Part shown: piece after piece, positions 58,270 through 64,000 of the stretch
How the letters are laid out: every line of letters begins with the position of its first letter
How positions within the stretch are numbered: position 1 is the stretch's first letter
Source: Coriaria nepalensis
Taxonomy: Eukaryota > Streptophyta > Magnoliopsida > Cucurbitales > Coriariaceae
NCBI GenBank assembly: GCA_027186245.1
Contig: CP114491.1
Coordinates: forward strand, 10,227,501-10,291,500
Direction: 5' to 3'
Length of the DNA: 64,000 bases
Notes under the pieces: model-generated
Told to the model about the DNA's origin: nothing
Databases searched by the model: none
The model's input: only the letters and a program-made list of their open reading frames with translations
Made by a program: the position numbers and the translations under genes

Positions 58270-60786
58270 TTAGTAATTTGCAGTTAGTGATTTCCCTCTA
58301 CACAATGAAGACTTTTGTATTGAATGATGAACAATTCTTGGAGATGAAGAATTTACTTCGTCAAATAGTCCCGGTATTCCACCTCTACCGCTTGCGGTTC
58401 GAGGTGAGAAGTACGATCTCGATCGAGCCGATCTTCTTGGAGACAGGCTCACTTGTTCCAAAGCAAAGACCCGAAGTTCTGGAGGATAGTCCTTCACACA
58501 ACTGATGCGGGGACCGGCTCCAGTCGTCCATTTACAAGACAATTGTTTCCCTAGTTGATATGATTTCATTCCCTTGTGTGAATTTATCCTCTTCAAAATT
58601 GATTCTTCCGGAACAGCCTCTGCTTCATCATCTTCTTGACCGCCACTTCCTTCTTCAAACAAGTTTTGCTTCACCAACAAGTAATCCGCTTCGGAACCAT
58701 CTTCAATAGATTTCGAGTCCGTTTCTTTACTTTCGTGCTCTAATTGCTCAATTAACTCGTCCTTACTCGGAATCTCGAGATTTGTCAATTTTCTACTAAG
58801 ATTCCTCAACTTCTTTGCTTCGGAAGGTTCTATTAATATAGCTTCTGATTTCTCAAAAGAACATTCTTGTGCAGGGATATTTTGAATTAAATCTTCGTCT
58901 GATGAGTTTATTCTAAGATGAAGACTGCTCTTTTGCTTGTTCGGCAAGTCATCCTCCTCATCTACCGGACTCATCTGAATTTCATGAAAAATGTGGATAG
59001 ATCAATATATGTTTCATTAATTAATTTCGACATCATAAGAAACAAATCTATATACACTATATTTTTACCTTGACATGAGTAAGATCCACGCTGTTTTCTT
59101 CTAGGAATGAGATGAAGTCACGAAAATTTTCTTCTGTGGGTCGATAATGACCGCTATGAGGCCAAACCGCCTGTCAAAAAAGCACAAGAAATAGTATTAA
59201 TAGGATGTGATTCAAATTTTAAAGAATAAGCAGCAAAAAAAAAAACAAAAATTATGTGATTTTATTGGATGATTAGGTACCTTTAAGATGCCGTTTTCGA
59301 CAACTAATCTTCCAGCAGCTGATGTGGCGCCTCCAGCCAAGAAGCTAGAATGTTGAAATGTACCTTTCTTCTTCTTGCCAACGTATAAGGTTTTGGAAGT
59401 GCTAAGAACAAAGATCCACTTGGCATCTTTATTGGATCCGACAGCGTGGAGGAGATCGCCTGATTGCTTGTAGTAGAATTTGCCATCCTCTACTACAACT
59501 TCATATGCAACCCTCTCCATCTATAAGAAACCGTAATCGATCGAAATTATCGACTTGAAACAGCAATTATGAAGACAATTGAAAACATTAATTAAGAGCA
59601 CAATTGAGCAGGGATCAAATTCTTACCGGACCAAGATACTTGATACATTGTTGTTGTAGTTTTGTTCTGGGACATTTTTCGACAATATTTGCTTCCTTCC
59701 CTTCTCCTATATCCAGCCTGCATTTTTTCGTAATCTATAAATTAAATAATTAGTAGTAAGAACAACACACAAACTTGTTTAAAGAGTACATACCAGTAGA
59801 AAAACGGTTCTTTGCTTTGACAGTGAAGCCATTTAACATAGTAAAAATGTAGATTATGTCCATATCTATGTCGTGGATCGATCTGGTTAAGAAAAATAAA
59901 TGAGAATCAATATCAGATATAACAGGGAAAGGAAACATGTTAATTTAATATGTTTATTCTCGGATTTGAATATTCGATAGACTTACCGCCTCGAGCCAAT
60001 GCTGTAATGCAAGCTTCTGAGCCTTATCATTCTTTGATAGTCCTTTTCCAACCTGAAATCATAAGGACAATGATCAAATATTTCCAGAATGTACTTAGGG
60101 GATTAATGTACAAAAGAATGTGAATAGATCCGTACCTTAGCCGCTCGGGTTCGAGCTCTTGACCAACGGGAAACTGCGGTTTCGTGCTTTTCCATATCGA
60201 AAAACAATATAGAACTCCTCTTCAGCTCAGCAAAATCTAACAGTTTCCACCTGAAAAGTTTTAGGCAAGAAAATTTAGATTGAACCTTGATGAAACTAAA
60301 TTAGTAACTAAAATAAGAGAAGAAAGAAGGCACATACCAGCTCTGTTCAACAAGAACGGCACAGTCGGCTAGCTTTCGCCTTGTCCGAAAACTTTTGTAC
60401 ACTTTCTGCAACTTAACTGCTGCCACGTGTTTAGGATTCATTGGATCCAAAACCGGAAATTCCGGGATTTCCTGTGCCACCGGACTATCTAAACTGGTGG
60501 ATGAAAAAGGGATCTTTTTTATGTCTTCCTCTGGTAAAGAAGATTTGATTGAGAGCAGCTTGTCTAACTCTTCTCCTTTCAAGCTAACAGATGCTTCTAA
60601 TGTCATCTTTCCGGAACCTAATGATGTCATTATGGTCGGTTCTAAATCCAGGCTACTGAAACTAACCGATCGAATCTGGGTTTTAATGTTGTCTTGTCCT
60701 AAACTGATTGAATTCACTACGATGGTTTCCATGCCATTGTCCAAATCATCGTATACAGCAAATGGGCAAGAAAATAGTGTCCCCAT
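58270..60786 (-). CDS. IQ-motif calmodulin-binding protein, IQM2-like
   Basis: Eight coding exons: 60338-60786, 60136-60250, 59987-60052, 59794-59882, 59627-59717, 59281-59520, 59069-59170 and 58270-58974, giving 618 residues. The IQ motif lies in [20 protein letters not shown] (about 122-141) and should bind calcium-free calmodulin. The conserved core follows: [45 protein letters not shown] and [20 protein letters not shown]. The acidic C-terminal region ends with [20 protein letters not shown] and [18 protein letters not shown]. The start [10 protein letters not shown] matches the family. An upstream in-frame region without ATG belongs to the leader. IQM proteins are plant-specific; relatives act in calcium-dependent signalling, including stomatal and stress or jasmonate responses. 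Assignment to IQM2 over its siblings rests on the N-terminus and is moderate. Confidence 0.92.
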
Positions 60787-60801
60787 TTCCTTTAGTCTTT
60801 C

Positions 60802-61133
60802 CTGTTCGAACAAAACACATTACACAAAAGCTGATTACACGACTGTTCTAAAAATCAATACAATCAAATTTGTTTCAAACAGAACAGAATAAAAACGTAA
60901 AAGTTATAACTTTTTGAAGAAAAAAATCGATTTGCTAGAAACATAGATCTGAACAGCAACAAAGCAACACCAGTAATCTGACAAAACTTGAAAGTTACAG
61001 ACATGAAGTCACAATGTAGGAAACCTGGAGTTAGCTAGGATGCACAGTTCATTGAAAATGGAGATTTAAAGTTTGGATGAACAAGAAAAAGCAGAGAGAG
61101 AAGGTGGAGTATATATGTTAAGGATATAGTTAC
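60802..61133 (-). other. Probable leader intron of the IQM gene
   Basis: On the minus strand TTTGAAG|GTAACT at 61134/61133 and TTCGAACAG|GAAAGA at 60802/60801 form good splice sites, leaving 15 leader bases before the ATG at 60786. Confidence 0.55.
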
Positions 61134-61281
61134 CTTCAAACAAGGAGATTCGTAAGGATTAGTAGTGATTGGTGAGTATAGAAAATGGAGAAGAGATTTC
61201 TTGTGAAGAGAAGAATTTTGGTGTTCCTGTATAGAGAAGGTTAGAGAGTGCCTTAACAGAACTTTCTAGCTCTGTTCGACT

Positions 61282-61290
61282 CATTTATAG
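61282..61290 (-). promoter_or_regulatory. Probable TATA box of the IQM gene
   Basis: CTATAAATG on the minus strand lies about 150 bases upstream of the probable leader donor. A CT-rich stretch adjoins it upstream. Confidence 0.5.
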
Positions 61291-61319
61291 AGAGAGAGAC
61301 AGAGAGAGTTCCAACTCCC

Positions 61320-62530
61320 AACTTTCCAACCACGTGGTCTTCTCTTGATTCTACAAAAACCGTGCTGTAATTTGAATTCTATCTATACAGTCAAAATGGG
61401 AGTTCAGTAAGGTGTTGGATTGGTCCGCAAAGATTCAAATTTATGCATGTAATTTAAATAAAAAATTAATATTATTATTATTATTTATTTTATATATATA
61501 ATTAACTAATTTATTTCTTAATAAAATAATTAGATAATATATTAAAAAAATATAATAATTATAATTACATAAACTATAAAATCGAGTATGGTTCGAATAG
61601 AATCCAAATACGTTCCGATACAGAAACTATAGTCTCAACTGTCTAAAACAAAAGGAATAATCTATATACTCATACCTCTTAATCAAAATTAGATATTATC
61701 TTCTAATGTAATATTGTTTTAATCAAGTTACTATTTCACTAATCACTACATAATTTTGAGTAAAAGTATATGTTATATTATTGACTTAGTTTAAATTGCA
61801 TGCTTCTTGCTGTAGAGTAAAAATCAACGAGCAAAAACACGGTTTTGTCTAAGAAATTTTCCTACTCTACACAAAAGTCAAAGTTCATTAATTTATAGCA
61901 ACTTTAGGTTAAAAATTAAAATGATAAAAATATGAGATTTTTGGAGGAATATGTCATGAGCTAGTTGGTTTGGGGTCAGTTAATGTCTGGTCTCTTTTTG
62001 GTGATAATTGTTCGGATGATGATCAATCAAATTCATGGAAGCTTCGCATGACTTGTCTTGGTGTGACACTTTATTTATCATTTATTATTTTTATTTTTAA
62101 ATAATAAATTTTAATTGTATTATCCAACAAATAATAAGAATAATGCAAAACATTACCTATGTACTTAAATCTATAATCTTAATTTATAGATATAACTCAT
62201 AGTCCCATAGATAGGTACGAAATAAGAAAAATAAAATTAATATGTTATAATGTGTCGGAAAGTAAGATTAGACCACCGATTTCATAGTTTCAGCGGCGTC
62301 CGAGGCAGCTTTCTGCATCTTTAATATAATATTAATTTCTTATTACAAAAACCTGGAATTTTGCAAAAGAATGAGCTGTAAATATCAGAATCAAACGTTT
62401 CCATCTTCACTTTTCGGACAACTTGAAAACCTAAGTTTCAACTTTTGATGCCGTCGTTTATGATCAAGTCAAACCCATCTCAACCTCGAGAGCTTTTATA
62501 TTTTTATATTTTATTTTTTTATAATATTAC

Positions 62531-62574
<44 letters not shown>

Positions 62575-64000
62575 GTCCCCACCTCTTTGTGATTTCGAAA
62601 ATCCGAAAGTAACCAAAAAATAAAATAAATAATAAATAATAATAATAATAATATAAAGACTCTGTCAGCTACAACTGTCACACATCATGATTTCAGATCT
62701 GCATGCAGAAAATAATACTAACAAAAATTTAGTTTAGTTGTGAGATATAGAGATCACAGATAGGTACGTCGCACCGTACGAAGTGTAAATTAATCACACG
62801 TGTCAGAAATGTATTTGTACGACTGGTGCAAACATTACAAAATTCTCAGACAACCAAATCCCTTGCCTGCCGCCGCATCTAGCTCTAACAGGCTTGATGG
62901 ATCTTATGCATGACTTAGATCGATCGAAACACATAGCAGCACTAAATAATAATAATGAATGAATGAATGAATGGTGTTCCAATAATGTGGGATTTGAAGA
63001 GGAGTTCCAAGTGATGAACCGAGTCTTAATTTTACCTAAATGATGTATATTCTGATCTGGCCAACACTTAAACAACCAGAATAGTTACTAAACGGCTAAG
63101 ATTTGTTACTTATGAATGAAATCTTAAAAGAGTAACGATGGAGAAGTTGGGTTTTAGATAAAATACAATACAGGCAACATCAAAAAAGAGAGAGAAAACG
63201 CGGTTATAGAAAACAGGCATGAAGAATGGAGGGCACCGACGATATCTCTTGGTCTGCGTTGGTAAGAGGGCCCTCTTAAGTGGATGGAAAACAGGGCTAC
63301 TAACTTTTTTGTTTCAAGTCCAACTCCTTTTCACACGTACGTGCGTAAGTCATATTGTCTTTTTTTTTTGGCATTTATTAGATTTATTGCTGGATTTGCT
63401 ATATGACCTTGCATTGCATGAAACATAAAGCAGCAGGAGGGTGAGTAAACTCTGAATCTCTGACAAAGATTGAATTGGAGGGAGACAAGAAGTAGTAAAG
63501 CTAAGGTCGGTGGAACAAGATGATTTGATGGTAACAAGGAAAAACGTTGCTCTCGTTATCTGCCTTTGTCTCGTTCATTTACCACAGTTTGACTACAGAA
63601 CTGAGAAAGTTAGAAATCCGTGGATTTGCCCTTCGTGTTTAACACTGTCCCCCTAAGAGAATCAAAATAGAAAAAAAAATAATAATAATTCAATCTCATT
63701 GCCCATCGAGTAAGCATTTGACTTTTGTTTTTCTTTTCTTTTCTTTTCTGTGTGAGTCGCGGGGCGGCGGTCCGGCAGTGGCGCCGGCGCGTTTTTCTCA
63801 CACATCTCTTCGTGTAGGTCCACACCTAATAATATTCATTTTAAAGACCCCTTTACCAACTACGCAGCTATGCAAGTTGGCAATGGATGTTTATTGAGAT
63901 TGTTGTAACTTTATAAACACTATAGCTATCCTAAAAACCTAGGCCATTAATTACATGAAGAACTTAAGCAACCATTTATATTCAGTGCCTATGATACTCA
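61320..64000. other. AT-rich intergenic DNA without a supported gene
   Basis: The stretch has long A/T runs, a (TTA)n tract at about 62531-62574, TGAA repeats at about 62955-62971 and a short GC-rich patch at 63760-63792. The open frames here are short, with no recognisable domain. No tRNA cloverleaf was found by eye. Confidence 0.5.
62531..62574. repeat. (TTA)n microsatellite
   Basis: About 14 TTA units in an otherwise AT-rich region. A related (AATAA)/(AAT) tract follows at about 62620-62652. Confidence 0.9.

Noticed and set aside
60787..60813. N-terminal extension of the IQM protein upstream of the ATG
   Set aside because: It has no ATG and contains a good splice acceptor. The family starts at MG-x-x-FSCPFA.
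62950..63430. Open frames in the right-hand intergenic region
   Set aside because: No homology that I recognise, no splice structure and atypical composition.
63640..63830. Possible coding start near the GC-rich patch at the right end
   Set aside because: The frame is short and Arg/Lys-rich, without a domain. The patch may be part of a promoter beyond the window, but nothing supports a gene.

Overview
This is nuclear DNA of a flowering plant, almost certainly a eudicot. The genes have many short exons with plant-type splice sites, AT-rich introns and intergenic DNA, and CT-rich leaders. Every recognised product has a close plant orthologue. I cannot name the species. All coding models below were built by following frame and phase across GT-AG (or GC-AG) boundaries. 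Exon coordinates are therefore derived from the sequence, while functions come from family knowledge.

Layout. 1-1308: non-coding, with a degenerate tandem repeat in the first 440 bases. 1309-3744 (-): fasciclin-like arabinogalactan protein of the two-fasciclin FLA15-18 group. 4812-8822 (-): OEP61/TPR7-type tail-anchored TPR receptor. 10000-18566 (-): listerin (LTN1), the E3 ligase of ribosome quality control. 19530-22136 (-): intron-bearing pseudogene of mitochondrial ribosomal protein mS29 (DAP3 family) with at least six inactivating lesions. 22810-31382 (-): kinesin-12 (KIN12E type). 32089-33544 (-): small plastid-type protein with a DnaJ-like cysteine-rich zinc domain. 34672-44870 (-): UBP12/UBP13 deubiquitinase. 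45433-45807 (+): decayed fragment of a CCHC zinc-knuckle gene. 46535-51780 (+): Tousled kinase (TSL). 52410-53074 (+): CRR42-like DUF3148 protein. 53335-56368 (-): secreted GH3 beta-glucosidase/glucan exohydrolase. 58270-60786 (-): IQM calmodulin-binding protein (IQM2-like). 61.3-64 kb: AT-rich intergenic DNA with no gene that I can support.

The genes are mostly housekeeping and do not form a pathway: protein quality control (LTN1, UBP12, TPR7), cell division and chromatin (KIN12E, TSL), chloroplast biogenesis (CRR42, the zinc protein), cell wall (FLA, GH3) and calcium signalling (IQM). TSL-CRR42-GH3 repeats an order I recall from Arabidopsis chromosome 5, which points to ancestral microsynteny.

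I found no new defence, mobile or biosynthetic system. The points most worth a second look are the two pseudogenes, three well-supported GC-AG introns plus one possible, tandem NAGNAG acceptors, several tandem or duplicated repeats in promoters, and a SINE-like relic in a kinesin intron.
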